NCBI GenBank assembly: GCA_025465155.1 | Contig: JAODNJ010000212.1 | Span: 1-64,000, forward strand | DNA from: Frankiales bacterium | GTDB lineage: Bacteria > Actinomycetota > Actinomycetes > Mycobacteriales > Geodermatophilaceae | Direction of reading: 5' to 3' | DNA length: 64,000 nt | Part shown: positions 8,189-17,178 of the stretch, in pieces | Position numbering within the stretch: the first letter of the stretch is position 1 | Layout of the letters: each line of letters opens with the position of its first letter | The notes under the pieces: generated by a model | The model's input: the letters and a program-made list of their open reading frames with translations, nothing else | The model's database searches: none | Told to the model about the DNA's origin: nothing | Made by a program: the position numbers and the translations under genes

Positions 8189-9685
8189 CTATGAGTAGCG
8201 GAGCTCGTCGGCGCTGGCGAACCAGTCGAAGGTCTCGTCGGCCGAGTTGATGACCACGCTCTGCTGACGGGTGTAGGCCCGGTAGGAGTCCAACCCGTTC
8301 TCCGAGCCGATCCCGCTGTCCTTCGCCCCGCCCCACGGCGACGCAGGGTCGATGCGGTGGTGGTCGTTGACCCAGACGATCCCGATGTCGAGCCGCTCGC
8401 TGACCCGGATGGCGCGGCCCACGTCGCGGGTCCAGACGGAGGCCGCCAGGCCGTACGGGGAGTCGTTGGCCTGGGATACGGCCTCGGCCTCCGAGTCGAA
8501 GGAGGTCACCGTTGTCACCGGCCCGAACACCTCCTCGTGCCACAGGTCGTGATCGGGGGTGACGTCGGCGACGACGGTCGGTTCGTAGAACCAGCCCTGC
8601 GCGTACGCGGGCCCATCGGGGGCCCGGCCACCGCACAGCACGGTGGCCCCCTGCGCCGCGGCCCGGCTGACGGCGTCGGCCACCCGGTTCCGCTGGTTCT
8701 CCGACACCAACGGGCCGATCTGCGTCCCCAGGTCGAGGGGGTCGCCGAGCCGGAGCGCGCGAGTCCTCGCCACCAGGGCGCTCACCACTGCCTCGTACCG
8801 GTCGCGCGCCACCAGCAGTCGGGCGCCCTGGACGCAGGTCTGCCCCGTCGCGATGAACGCCGCGAACAGCGCCCCCGCGACAGCGCGGTCCGCGTCGACG
8901 TCGTCGAAGACGATGACCGGCGCCTTCCCGCCGAGCTCGGCCGTGACCGGGATCAGCGCCCGCCCCGCGTTGGCGGCGATGACCCGCCCGGTCTCGGTGC
9001 CACCCGTGACATCGAGCTTGGCCAGGCCGCGGTGCTCCGACAGCGCCCGGCCCGCGGTCGCGCCCAGACCGGGCACCACGTTGACGACGCCGGCCGGCAC
9101 GCCGGCCTCCTCCAGGAGCACGGCCAGGTGGCGCGGCACCGCCGGGCCGAGCTCGCTGGGCTTGATCACCAGCGAATTGCCGGCCGCGAGGGCGGCGGAG
9201 ACCTTTTTCATCGTGATCAGCAGTGGGTGATTCCACGGGGTGATCAGGCCCGCGACCCCCAGCGGCACCCGCCGGACCACGTTCAGGTGTCCGGGCCCGA
9301 AGTCGGGCACGCTGCCCTCGCTGGTCTGCGCCACCGCGGCGAAGTACTCGAGCCACTCCGGCAGCCGTTTGAGCTGCGCGCGCATCTCCCGCAGGGGGCG
9401 GCCGATCTGCAGCGTCTCCAGACGTGCGTAGTCGTCGATGCGCTCGGCCAGCAGCGCGGCCGCCCGGTTGAGGATCCGGGCCCGGTCCCGCGCGCGGATG
9501 CCACGCCAGCGCTGATCGTCGAAGGCCGCCCGCGCGGCGGCGACCGCCGCGTCGACGTCGGCGGCGGTCGCGGCGGCAGCCTCGTACAGCAGGCCGCCGT
9601 CCGCCGGGTTGCGCACCTCGAAGGTCCCGCCGTCCGCGGCTGGAACGTCCTTCCCGTCGATGTGCAGGAGCAGGGAATCGGCCAC
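8189..9685 (-). CDS. NAD(P)-dependent aldehyde dehydrogenase
   Basis: 498 residues, ALDH superfamily. Seen: oxyanion Asn in TPWNHPL, GGTETG cofactor-loop motif, general base Glu in TAELGGKAP and nucleophilic Cys in ATGQTCVQGAR. It oxidises an aldehyde intermediate to the acid. The start is a GTG at 9685 with GGGAGGT seven bases ahead, lying one base after the stop of the upstream amidohydrolase gene. The segment upstream of this GTG shows no ALDH similarity. The physiological aldehyde is unknown. Confidence 0.92.
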   Translation of the reverse strand: MADSLLLHIDGKDVPAADGGTFEVRNPADGGLLYEAAAATAADVDAAVAAARAAFDDQRWRGIRARDRARILNRAAALLAERIDDYARLETLQIGRPLREMRAQLKRLPEWLEYFAAVAQTSEGSVPDFGPGHLNVVRRVPLGVAGLITPWNHPLLITMKKVSAALAAGNSLVIKPSELGPAVPRHLAVLLEEAGVPAGVVNVVPGLGATAGRALSEHRGLAKLDVTGGTETGRVIAANAGRALIPVTAELGGKAPVIVFDDVDADRAVAGALFAAFIATGQTCVQGARLLVARDRYEAVVSALVARTRALRLGDPLDLGTQIGPLVSENQRNRVADAVSRAAAQGATVLCGGRAPDGPAYAQGWFYEPTVVADVTPDHDLWHEEVFGPVTTVTSFDSEAEAVSQANDSPYGLAASVWTRDVGRAIRVSERLDIGIVWVNDHHRIDPASPWGGAKDSGIGSENGLDSYRAYTRQQSVVINSADETFDWFASADELRYS

Positions 9686-9686
9686 G

Positions 9687-10679
9687 TCAGCACCTCCCGG
9701 TGAGGTCGAACAGCCGCTCCGCGTTGCGGTGGGCGACCGCGGCCATGACGTCGTCGGACAGGCCGTCGCCCAGCTGCTGATGCAGCGGACCGCCGTCCAT
9801 GTCGAAGGGCATGTCCGTGCCGTAGAGAACGCGGTCGGCACCGACCTGCTCGATGAGCCAGCGCGTCGCCTCGGGCCGATAGAGCAGGGTGTCGTAGTGG
9901 AAGCGCCGCAGGTAGCTGCTGGGCGGCATCGTCGGCCGCTGCGCCTCCGGTCGTACCTGGTACCCGTGGTCCAGGCGCCCGATCTGGTACGGCAGGTGGC
10001 CGCCGCCGTGGACGAGGGCCACGTCCAGCGTGGGCAGCGCGTCGAGGGTGCCCGAGAGGATGAGCCGCGAGGCGCAGACGGCGGTCTGCCACGGGTTGCC
10101 CTGCAGATTGGTCAGGTAGAAATCGTCCAGCGAGGGCGTGGATCCGACGTAGTACGGGTGCACGATCAGTGGCACATCGAGGTCCGCGGCCGTCGTCAGC
10201 ACCGGCCGCAGCGAATCGTCGTCGAGCGGCACGCCCTCCGCGTGCGGGCCGATCTGCGCGCCCTTCAGGCCCAGCTCACGCACCGCGCGGCGCAGCTCTG
10301 CCGCGGCCGCCTCGGGGTCCGGCAGCGGCACCGTGGCGACGCCCGCGAAGCGGTCCGGTGCCTGGGCGACCATCTTCGCGATGCCGTCGTTGACGACCCG
10401 GGCGGCATCGACGGCGGTCGCCGGGTCGGTCCAGTACAGGAACAGGGTGGGCGGGCAGGAGAGAACCGCCAGATCGATGCCGGCCTCGTCCATTGCGGCC
10501 AGTCGGGCGCCCACGTCGTGGAACGCGTCCAGCAGGGCGTAGCGGTAGCCCTGCGGGTGCACGACCCACGGCCGCCCGTCGGCCATCTCGAGGCGGATGT
10601 CGTCCGGGGCGCTTCCGGAGCGCATCGCGCCGACGAGATCCGGCGGGATCACGTGGGCGTGGAAGTCGACGATCCTCAC
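9687..10679 (-). CDS. ACMSD-type amidohydrolase (amidohydrolase_2), copy 1
   Basis: 330 residues, TIM-barrel amidohydrolase_2 family, which contains ACMS decarboxylase, resorcylate and 5-carboxyuracil decarboxylases and some hydrolases. Metal motif HAH lies right at the N-terminus (IVDFHAHVIPP); further ligands are the His in VPLIVHPYY, the His in LVHGGGHLP and the Asp in LYGTDMPFD. The start is GTG 10679, overlapping the cysteine hydrolase gene by 4 bp (GTGA). Decarboxylation or C-N hydrolysis cannot be told apart from sequence alone. A related gene lies at 15194-16183. Confidence 0.87.
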   Translation of the reverse strand: MRIVDFHAHVIPPDLVGAMRSGSAPDDIRLEMADGRPWVVHPQGYRYALLDAFHDVGARLAAMDEAGIDLAVLSCPPTLFLYWTDPATAVDAARVVNDGIAKMVAQAPDRFAGVATVPLPDPEAAAAELRRAVRELGLKGAQIGPHAEGVPLDDDSLRPVLTTAADLDVPLIVHPYYVGSTPSLDDFYLTNLQGNPWQTAVCASRLILSGTLDALPTLDVALVHGGGHLPYQIGRLDHGYQVRPEAQRPTMPPSSYLRRFHYDTLLYRPEATRWLIEQVGADRVLYGTDMPFDMDGGPLHQQLGDGLSDDVMAAVAHRNAERLFDLTGRC

Positions 10680-11302
10680 AGTGCGGCCACGGCTTCCTTC
10701 AGCGTGACGACCCACCCGAACGCCTGCCGGATGACGGCGAGAGCCGCCTCGTGCAGTTGTGGGTCCATCGTGTCGACGGCCCCGTCCACGACCACCACGG
10801 CGTAGTCCTTGGCGTTGCCCGAGACCGTCGTGGCCAGGACACAGCTGTTGGTGTTGACGCCGGTCAGCAGCAGCGTCCGCAGACCGCGGGAGCGCAGGAT
10901 GTGGTCCAGGTCGGTCGCGTGGAAACAGTCGTAGCGCTTCTTCGTGGTGACGACGAGGTCGTGGTCCTCGTCCAGGATCTGCGGCATGAGCTGCAGCCCC
11001 GGGCTGCCGGGCAGCTGGTGGCGCAGCACGTTCCGGCGCGTCGCGTCCGTGTCGGCGACCGCCGACCACCACGGGTTGGACGCGATCTCCTCCACCCCGT
11101 GGTAGGCCGTCACGACGTGAACGACCGGAATTCCCCGCTCTCGCGCCGCGGTCAGGAGCTCGACGTTGGCCGCGAGAACCCGCTCACAGACCTCCGCGGG
11201 CAGGGGCATCGTCGCCACGTCCGGGTCCAGGTGACCCCGGTGCAGGTCGATCGTGACGACCGCGACGTCATCGCCTGAGAGGTCGGGCAGAGAGGCGCTC
11301 AT
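10676..11302 (-). CDS. Isochorismatase-like cysteine hydrolase, copy 1
   Basis: 208 residues, cysteine hydrolase family (isochorismatase fold). The triad can be read as Asp in VTIDLHRGH, Lys in TTKKRYD and Cys in GVNTNSCV, as in N-carbamoylsarcosine amidase, nicotinamidase, RutB and biuret hydrolase. Such enzymes hydrolyse amide or carbamoyl bonds and release ammonia. It is close to a second copy at 14545-15177 (by eye about four of five residues identical, with triad and flanks preserved). It overlaps the next gene by 4 bp and follows the alpha/beta hydrolase by 3 bp. Confidence 0.9.
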   Translation of the reverse strand: MSASLPDLSGDDVAVVTIDLHRGHLDPDVATMPLPAEVCERVLAANVELLTAARERGIPVVHVVTAYHGVEEIASNPWWSAVADTDATRRNVLRHQLPGSPGLQLMPQILDEDHDLVVTTKKRYDCFHATDLDHILRSRGLRTLLLTGVNTNSCVLATTVSGNAKDYAVVVVDGAVDTMDPQLHEAALAVIRQAFGWVVTLKEAVAAL

Positions 11303-11305
11303 TCT

Positions 11306-12568
11306 CTAACGCTCCTTGGGGTGGGGACGTCGCTCCACGACCCCGGTGGACGGCACGTAGTCGACGTAGTCCTCCGCCGGCACTCCGTTGACCCGGTCCA
11401 GCAGCCAGTCCGCGGAGTAGGTCAGCCAGTTCGGACCGAGCGCCACGGAGGGCGTAGGAAGCGACAGGGCGTGTCGGCCCTGCTGATACACCAGCAGCGG
11501 CGACGGAGACGGGCACTGTCGCGCCAGCTCGTAGCTGTGCTCCATGGGCGAGAGCTCGTCCTCGTCCCCTGCCACGATCAGCCAGGGAACCTGCATGTCG
11601 CCGATGACCGGCCGGAGGTCGATCTCCTGTGCCATGCGGTCGAAGGCGGCCTCGTCGCGCTCCAGGCCCGACATCCACATGTACCGGGCCTTGAAGGAGG
11701 GCGAAGCCATCTCGAAGATCATGTGGCCGCCCGGCTCGTGGCAGACCAGCCCGACCGCCGCGCCCTTCAGGGACGGCTGTGAGGCAGCGATCTGGGACAT
11801 CCAGTAGGAACCGAAGGACAGACCGAAACCGACGATCCTGTCGTCGTCGACCTCGTCACGGGCACGGCACCACTGCAGGATCGCCTCGCCCGCGTCCACC
11901 CAGGCGGTCGGCGTGAACCTGACGCCGCGGATCGGCGCCTCGCCCTGGCCGGGGCCGTCGAAGGACAGGATGGCGAAGCCCCGCTGGAGGAACTTGTCGC
12001 CGTAGAGGTTGACGTTGAGTTCCTTGGGGGCGTCCATGCCTCCGCAGGCGATGACCGTGTGGATCGGGCCGCCTGAGTAGCCGACGGGCAGGTGGAACCA
12101 GGCCGGGATGTAGGAATCCCCGAACGGGATCTCCACGCGTTCGACGTGGTGGTCGGCCAGTCGCCCGTACGCCGCGTAGCAGCGATTCTTGCGGTCGTCG
12201 AGGTCGGTCAGCTGCGCGCTGTCCTCCCACAGCGGCCACTCCGCGGTCGCATACAGCAGGGCGGCGTGGAAGTAGTGCTCGCGCGCGGCGATGCCCCGCC
12301 CCGCCTTCTCGGCCTCCTCGGCCAGCCGGTCGCGACGCTCGGCCAGCTCGGTGAACACCGGCACGATGTCGGCGAACTTGTTGATGCGGGACTGCGCGAC
12401 CCGGAAGTCGGCCGTCGCGTCGACGCCCATGGGCCGAAGCGTGTACGCGACGCGGGGCTGGTCCCATTCCAGACCGTCGGTCCGCAGGACGGAGTCGACG
12501 ATCCAGCGCTGCTCGTGCCAGCGCCGTGGTCCGGGCTTGTCCGCCGAACCGCCACCATGCGTGCTCAC
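11306..12568 (-). CDS. Alpha/beta hydrolase of the FrsA/DUF1100 type
   Basis: 420 residues. A helical N-terminal part (residues ~1-140) precedes an alpha/beta-hydrolase domain with nucleophile motif GFGLSFGSYW, acid in AGDEDELSP and His in QQGRHAL. This layout resembles 2,6-dihydroxypseudooxynicotine hydrolase, a C-C bond hydrolase of nicotine breakdown, and FrsA-like esterases. The GTG at 12568 is chosen because AAGGAGG sits eight bases ahead of it; an ATG nine codons further upstream has no good ribosome site. It is the first gene of the long operon, behind the consensus-like promoter at 12703-12731. C-C or ester cleavage of a ring-derived ketone is an inference. Confidence 0.86.
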   Translation of the reverse strand: MSTHGGGSADKPGPRRWHEQRWIVDSVLRTDGLEWDQPRVAYTLRPMGVDATADFRVAQSRINKFADIVPVFTELAERRDRLAEEAEKAGRGIAAREHYFHAALLYATAEWPLWEDSAQLTDLDDRKNRCYAAYGRLADHHVERVEIPFGDSYIPAWFHLPVGYSGGPIHTVIACGGMDAPKELNVNLYGDKFLQRGFAILSFDGPGQGEAPIRGVRFTPTAWVDAGEAILQWCRARDEVDDDRIVGFGLSFGSYWMSQIAASQPSLKGAAVGLVCHEPGGHMIFEMASPSFKARYMWMSGLERDEAAFDRMAQEIDLRPVIGDMQVPWLIVAGDEDELSPMEHSYELARQCPSPSPLLVYQQGRHALSLPTPSVALGPNWLTYSADWLLDRVNGVPAEDYVDYVPSTGVVERRPHPKER

Positions 12569-12700
12569 GCCGCTCCCTCCTTCGTGCCCGGACATGTCGA
12601 CGTTCGCCGCGCCGGATCGCAGCCGGCGCCTGTGCGCCGGAGGCTCTCGTCGCGCTGGGCGTCGGTGCCGCGCGGCAGCCGGGCCACCCCCTGATGAGTG

Positions 12701-12712
12701 ACTTTATAAAGT
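12701..12712. promoter_or_regulatory. 12-bp perfect palindrome, candidate operator
   Basis: ACTTTATAAAGT reads the same on both strands and covers the predicted -10 box of the minus-strand promoter. It sits in the divergent region between the hydrolase operon and the asparaginase-GntR operon. A regulator bound here would block RNA polymerase; the GntR protein encoded at 13801-14520 is the nearest candidate (inference). Confidence 0.55.
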
Positions 12713-12731
12713 GCCATGTGTAATCTGTCAA
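12703..12731 (-). promoter_or_regulatory. Near-consensus sigma-70-type promoter
   Basis: On the minus strand TTGACA (12731-12726) is separated by exactly 17 bp from TATAAA (12708-12703). Transcription would start near 12696 and run into the hydrolase gene at 12568, leaving a leader of about 130 bases. Such a good match is unusual in high-GC DNA. Confidence 0.7.
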
Positions 12732-12768
12732 CGATGACGTGGACCGCCGGCAGCAGGCGAGGAGCGGG

Positions 12769-13788
12769 ATGACCAAGCGAGCGGTGGCGGTCGGCTCCCT
12801 GGGCGGGACCATCGCGATGACGTCCGACACGGGCGCCGGCGTCGTGCCCACCCGGGGAGCCGCCGACCTCGTGGCCGGGGTCCCGGGGCTCGCCGAGGTG
12901 GCGACCATCAGCACCGAGACGCTGGCCCTCCTCCCGGGCGCGTCCCTGGGCTACTCCGACTTGCGGCACGCGCTCGCGTGGGCCCGGTCCGAGGTCGACG
13001 CCGGAGCGGAGGGTGTCGTCCTCACGCAGGGAACCGACACCCTGGAAGAGACGGCGTATCTGCTGGATCTGTACTGGGATCGAGAACGGCCGCTGCTCGT
13101 GACCGGCGCCATGCGCGCGCCGCAGCAGGCCGGCTCCGACGGGCCGGCCAACCTCCTGGCCGCGGTGCGTACGGCCGTGGACCCCGGGGCACGGAACCTC
13201 GGTGTCCTGGTCGTGATGAACGACGAGATCCACGCGGCGTCCCGCGTCGGCAAGTCCGACGCGATGGCGGTGAACGCCTTTCGGTCGCCGGTGTTCGGGC
13301 CGCTGGGCCGGCTCGTCGAAGGACGGCCACAATGGGGCAATCGCCACCCCCCGCACCCTCCGCTCCCGGAGCCTCCGTTCCCGGAGCCTCTCGAGCGGTA
13401 CCGCGAACCCCGCGTCGCGCTGCTCACCACCCACCTGGGCGACTCCGGCGACCTCCTGTGCCATCTGGTCGAGGACGGCTACGACGGCGTCGTCATCGCC
13501 GCGCTCGGGGTGGGACACGTGCCCGCCGTGGTGGCGGAGGTCATCGGTGTGGCGAACGACCGACTCGTCGTCGTCTTCGCGACCCGCACCGGGGCCGGCT
13601 CCACCGCGGAGAGCTCCTACGGCTTCCCCGGCTCGGAGGGGGACCTGATCTCCCGGGGCGCCGTTCCGGCCGGTTGGCTGAGCCCCTACAAGGCGCGGCT
13701 CCTGCTGTGGGCACTGCTGCGCCAGGGGTGCACGCGTCCGGAGATCGCAGACGAGTTCGCGGCACGGGGGACACTGAGGCACGCGTGA
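12769..13788 (+). CDS. Asparaginase/glutaminase family protein
   Basis: 339 residues, type I/II asparaginase superfamily. The two threonine motifs are present: GSLGGTIAM at the N-terminus and VLTQGTDTLEE near residue 90; the lysine of the second triad may be the one in RVGKSDAM. The enzyme deamidates asparagine or a related amide. A proline-rich stretch at residues ~196-215 (PPHPPLPEPPFPEP) links the two domains, which is unusual. ATG 12769 has GAGGAG in front. It forms an operon with the GntR gene 12 bp downstream, and its neighbours suggest an amide substrate other than free asparagine (inference). Confidence 0.85.
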   Translation: MTKRAVAVGSLGGTIAMTSDTGAGVVPTRGAADLVAGVPGLAEVATISTETLALLPGASLGYSDLRHALAWARSEVDAGAEGVVLTQGTDTLEETAYLLDLYWDRERPLLVTGAMRAPQQAGSDGPANLLAAVRTAVDPGARNLGVLVVMNDEIHAASRVGKSDAMAVNAFRSPVFGPLGRLVEGRPQWGNRHPPHPPLPEPPFPEPLERYREPRVALLTTHLGDSGDLLCHLVEDGYDGVVIAALGVGHVPAVVAEVIGVANDRLVVVFATRTGAGSTAESSYGFPGSEGDLISRGAVPAGWLSPYKARLLLWALLRQGCTRPEIADEFAARGTLRHA

Positions 13789-13800
13789 AGGGATGACCAC

Positions 13801-14520
13801 ATGACCGAGGCCTCCGTCGACCAGCCGGCCGAACCACCGACCGAGCTGTCGGCGCTGCGTACCCTGTCCTCCGCCCCGCGGTCGCGAACCGCCCACGAGT
13901 ACGTGCGTGAGATCCTGCGGGCAGCCGTCCTCGACGGGACGCTGGCCAGTGGTCAGCGACTGGCTCAGATCGAGCTGGCCGAACAGCTGGGCGTCAGCAC
14001 CACACCCGTGCGGGAGGCGCTCCGGGACCTCGCGACAGAGGGCCTGGTGGAGTTCGACCCGCACCGCGGCGCGTTGGTCAAGTCCCTCGACATCGGCGCC
14101 GTGCGGGAGCTCTATGAGCTGCGCATGACCCTCGAACCGCTGATGGTCCGCCGTGTCATCGACGCCGTGACCGCTGAACAACTGGAGCGGGCCGAGCAGC
14201 TCCGGAAGCGGATGGAGCAGACGCAGGACACCGGCGCGTGGTCGACCCAGAACCGCGACTTCCACGCGATCTTCGAGCAGACGCAGGCCGGGACGAGGCT
14301 GGCCAATATCCTGGCCGGCCTGCGCGACAGCGCGGCGCCCTACGTGGCGCTGTCGCTCGCGGCCGGCCCCTCGCACGTGCAGCAGGCGAACGCCGAGCAC
14401 GCCGAGCTCCTGGACCTCTACCGCGCCAGGGCGGTGGACCGGGCGATCGCGGTCACCCTCGCCCACCTCCAGGCCACGCTCGCCGTGATCGAGGAAGCGC
14501 ACCAGCGCGGCAAGTTCTGA
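13801..14520 (+). CDS. GntR family regulator (FCD domain), copy 1
   Basis: 239 residues. Winged helix-turn-helix at residues ~30-100 (IELAEQLGVSTTPVREALRDLATEGLV) and an all-helical FCD ligand domain with metal-type residues in DFHAIFEQT and the final HLQATL. FCD regulators usually bind a carboxylic acid ligand and repress catabolic operons. It lies downstream of the asparaginase and convergent to the second cysteine hydrolase gene. The likely target is the divergent promoter region at about 12700 (inference). Confidence 0.9.
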   Translation: MTEASVDQPAEPPTELSALRTLSSAPRSRTAHEYVREILRAAVLDGTLASGQRLAQIELAEQLGVSTTPVREALRDLATEGLVEFDPHRGALVKSLDIGAVRELYELRMTLEPLMVRRVIDAVTAEQLERAEQLRKRMEQTQDTGAWSTQNRDFHAIFEQTQAGTRLANILAGLRDSAAPYVALSLAAGPSHVQQANAEHAELLDLYRARAVDRAIAVTLAHLQATLAVIEEAHQRGKF

Positions 14521-14544
14521 GGTCCCCATCGGCACGGCCGGTCA

Positions 14545-15177
14545 CTACCGTTCCAGCGCGGCGACGACGTCCTCGAGGCCGGCCACCCATCCGAACGCCT
14601 GACGGATGACTGCCAGCGCCGCCTCGTGCAGGGCGGGGTCCATCGTGTCGACGCACTCCTCGACGACGACGACGGCGTAGTCCCTGGCGTTCCCGGAGAC
14701 CGTGGTCGCCAGGACACAGCTGTTCGTGTTCACGCCCGTGAGCAGCAACGTCTCGATCCCCCGGGAGCGCAGGACGTGGTCCAGCTCGGAGGCGTGGAAG
14801 CTGTCGTACCGCTTCTTGTCCGTGACCCGGATGTCGTGGTCCGCGTCCCAGACCTGCGGCATCAGCTCGAGGCCGGGGCTGCCCGGCAGCTGGTGCCGCA
14901 GGACGTTGCGGCGGCTGGCGTCGGTGTCCGCGACCGCGGACCACCACGGGTTGGACGCGATCTCCTCGACCCCGTGGTAGGAGGTGACGACGTGGACAAC
15001 CGGGAGGCCACGGCGTCGGACCGCCGTGAGCAGCGCGACATTCGCGGCCAGCACCCGCTCGGCGACGTCCGCCGGGAGCGGCATGGTGGCCACGGCCGGA
15101 TCGAGGTGCCCCCTGTGCAGGTCGATCGTCACGGCTGCGACCCGCCCCGATCCGATGTCGGGCGGAGCCGCACTCAC
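14545..15177 (-). CDS. Isochorismatase-like cysteine hydrolase, copy 2
   Basis: 210 residues, with the same triad motifs as copy 1 at 10676-11302: Asp in VTIDLHRGH, Lys in TDKKRYD, Cys in GVNTNSCV. The conserved block YHGVEEIASNPWWSAVADTD is identical in both. Copy 2 is the last gene of the BMP-transporter operon, directly after its amidohydrolase_2 partner. Keeping both copies intact suggests two induction patterns or slightly different substrates. Confidence 0.9.
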   Translation of the reverse strand: MSAAPPDIGSGRVAAVTIDLHRGHLDPAVATMPLPADVAERVLAANVALLTAVRRRGLPVVHVVTSYHGVEEIASNPWWSAVADTDASRRNVLRHQLPGSPGLELMPQVWDADHDIRVTDKKRYDSFHASELDHVLRSRGIETLLLTGVNTNSCVLATTVSGNARDYAVVVVEECVDTMDPALHEAALAVIRQAFGWVAGLEDVVAALER

Positions 15178-15193
15178 CGCGCGTCCCTTCCGG

Positions 15194-16183
15194 TCACAGG
15201 TCGAAGATCCGTGTCGCCGTGCCGTTGAGGACCTCCTCGGCGGCCGAACCGTCGAAGGTCGCGCGGATCGCCCGGAGGTTCTCCGCGGGATCCGAGATCG
15301 CGAACGGGTGGTCGGTTCCGAAGGCCATGTGATCGGTCCCGACCAGGTCGGCCACCGTCCGCAGCGAACGTGGGTGGTAGACGAGGGCGTCGAGGTAGAG
15401 CCTGCTCATCTCACCGCTCGGGAGGCTGGAGGAGATGGCCTGCGCCACGTCGTCCGGGCGCCAGCAGCCGTCGATCCGGCCCGCCAGGAAGGGCAGAGCT
15501 CCTCCCCCGTGCGACCCGACGATGCTCAGGTCCGGCATGCGGGAGAAGATCCCGGACAGCGCCAGCCGCGCCAGCGCCGTCGTCGTCTCGAAGGTGAAGG
15601 ACAGCGCCAGCGGGAGGACGTGGCCGTAGCCCTCCATCTGCTCCAGGCCCAGCCCGTAGTGCGGGTGCAGCATGACCGGCACGCGCGTGTCGTTGAACGC
15701 CTGCCACAGCGGCTCGAGCGCCGGGTCGTCGAGCGCCATCCCGCAGATCCGGCTGCCGATCACCACCCCGTGCAGCTCGGGGCGGCTAGCGATCGCATCG
15801 ACGGCGTCCACTGCGTCGGACACGCTGCTGCTGGGGAGGCAGCCCATGCCGGTGATCCGGCCGTCCGTGTCCTTGGCCAAGCGCGCGAAATAGTCGTTGA
15901 GGTCGCGGGCCAGCGGCACGCTCTCCGGACCGTTGATCGGGTCGAGCCAGGGATTGCCGAGGGAGAGCACAGTCCGGTCGATCCCGGACCGGTCCATGTA
16001 TTCGAGTTTCTTCCCGATGTCCCAGTACGTGGCGTCCATGGGGCGGCCGGACTCTCCGGGGAAGATCACGAACATCTGCTGACCGCCGTCTTCGCGGATC
16101 AGCGGCTCGGCGTTCCGGGCGGACAGGAAGTCGATGTAGGGCTCGGGGTAGATGTGGGAGTGGATGTCGACGACGTCGCTCAC
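15194..16183 (-). CDS. ACMSD-type amidohydrolase (amidohydrolase_2), copy 2
   Basis: 329 residues, same family as 9687-10679 but clearly diverged. HSH metal motif at the N-terminus (VVDIHSHIYPEPY), His in MLHPHYGLG, His in VGSHGGGALPF and Asp in FGTDHPFAI. Start GTG 16183 with AAAGGG upstream. It stands between the transporter permease and the second cysteine hydrolase. As with copy 1, a decarboxylase or a hydrolase function is possible. Confidence 0.86.
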   Translation of the reverse strand: MSDVVDIHSHIYPEPYIDFLSARNAEPLIREDGGQQMFVIFPGESGRPMDATYWDIGKKLEYMDRSGIDRTVLSLGNPWLDPINGPESVPLARDLNDYFARLAKDTDGRITGMGCLPSSSVSDAVDAVDAIASRPELHGVVIGSRICGMALDDPALEPLWQAFNDTRVPVMLHPHYGLGLEQMEGYGHVLPLALSFTFETTTALARLALSGIFSRMPDLSIVGSHGGGALPFLAGRIDGCWRPDDVAQAISSSLPSGEMSRLYLDALVYHPRSLRTVADLVGTDHMAFGTDHPFAISDPAENLRAIRATFDGSAAEEVLNGTATRIFDL

Positions 16184-16266
16184 GTGCGGGCCAACCCTTT
16201 CTGACAACAAGTGCGGAAGTCGGTGCTGATGCGGCTGATACGGCTCTGGCTGCCGTGCGCGGGCCG

Positions 16267-17178
16267 CTAGACGTTGACGCCGAGCGCCGACGGGGCGCGC
16301 CGCCGACGGACCAGGACCGCCAGGGCGAGGATGGTCACGAGGTAGGGCAGCATCGCGAGGAACTGGTACGGGATGTGTGCACCGAACGCCTGAGCCCGGA
16401 TCTGGAACGCATCCGCGGTCGAGAAGAGCAGGATCGCCCCCAGCACTCCCCACGGCCGCCAGCCGCCGAAGACGACGGCCGCCAGTGCGATGAAGCCCCG
16501 CCCCGCGGTCACGTTCTGGGTGAAGGCCCCGAGGCCGGCCAGGGTGAGCTGTCCGCCACCGAGGCCGGCCAGCGCACCGCAGATCAGCAGGGCGAGCCAG
16601 CGCATGCGGGCTACCGCGACGCCCAGGGAGCTGGCGGCCTGCGGGCGCTCGCCGACCGCCTGCAGCGCGAGGCCGAATCCGGTCCGCCGAAGCACCCACC
16701 AGACCACCGGCACCAGCAGGAAGGCCACGTAGACCATGACGTTCTGGTCGAACAGGGCGGGCCCGATGACCGGGATGGACGAGAGCAGCGGGATGCGGAC
16801 GCGGGCCAGCGTCGGGACGGAATTGCCGGCGGAGGAGCCGAGCAGGACCACGAGGCCGTAACTCGTGGCGCCCAGCGCGAGGATGTTGAGCACGACGCCG
16901 CTGACGATCTGGTTGGCCCGGAACACCAGGCAGGCCACACCGTGCACCGCCGCCAGGGCAACGCCTCCCGCGACAGCGCACAAGAAGCCGAGCCAGGTGC
17001 TGTGGAAGACGTGCGCCCCGTAGACGCCGGTGAACGCGCCCACCAGCATCATGCCCTCGAGCTGGATGTTGATGACGCCGGCGTTCTCCGAGATGGTCTC
17101 GCCGAGGGCGGCGTAGAGAAGAGGTGCGGCCAGGGAGATGGCCGCCACCAAGAGCAGGCTGATCGACGACGACGTCAT
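16267..17178 (-). CDS. BMP-type ABC transporter permease (second)
   Basis: 303-residue membrane protein of the nucleoside-type permease group (BPD_transp_2; NupQ/YufQ-like). It begins in the manner typical of this subunit, with LGETISENAGVINIQLEGMM at residues ~25-45, followed by many hydrophobic helices. Its ATG overlaps the first permease gene (ATGA). Together with 17175-18386, 18383-19936 and 19941-20963 it makes a full importer. Confidence 0.92.
   Translation of the reverse strand: MTSSSISLLLVAAISLAAPLLYAALGETISENAGVINIQLEGMMLVGAFTGVYGAHVFHSTWLGFLCAVAGGVALAAVHGVACLVFRANQIVSGVVLNILALGATSYGLVVLLGSSAGNSVPTLARVRIPLLSSIPVIGPALFDQNVMVYVAFLLVPVVWWVLRRTGFGLALQAVGERPQAASSLGVAVARMRWLALLICGALAGLGGGQLTLAGLGAFTQNVTAGRGFIALAAVVFGGWRPWGVLGAILLFSTADAFQIRAQAFGAHIPYQFLAMLPYLVTILALAVLVRRRRAPSALGVNV

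Noticed and set aside
9687-12568. Nicotinate/nicotine degradation pathway
   Set aside because: The alpha/beta hydrolase and cysteine hydrolase resemble nicotine and nicotinate enzymes, but no hydroxylase, dioxygenase or maleate isomerase gene is present.
12565-14535. Very long open frame on the minus strand opposite the asparaginase and GntR genes
   Set aside because: It has no recognisable motif, is rich in Arg, Gly and His, and lies exactly antisense to two well-supported genes. Long antisense frames are common in high-GC DNA; those at 5554-6939, 8357-9703, 45120-47123 and 52761-54425 were rejected for the same reason.
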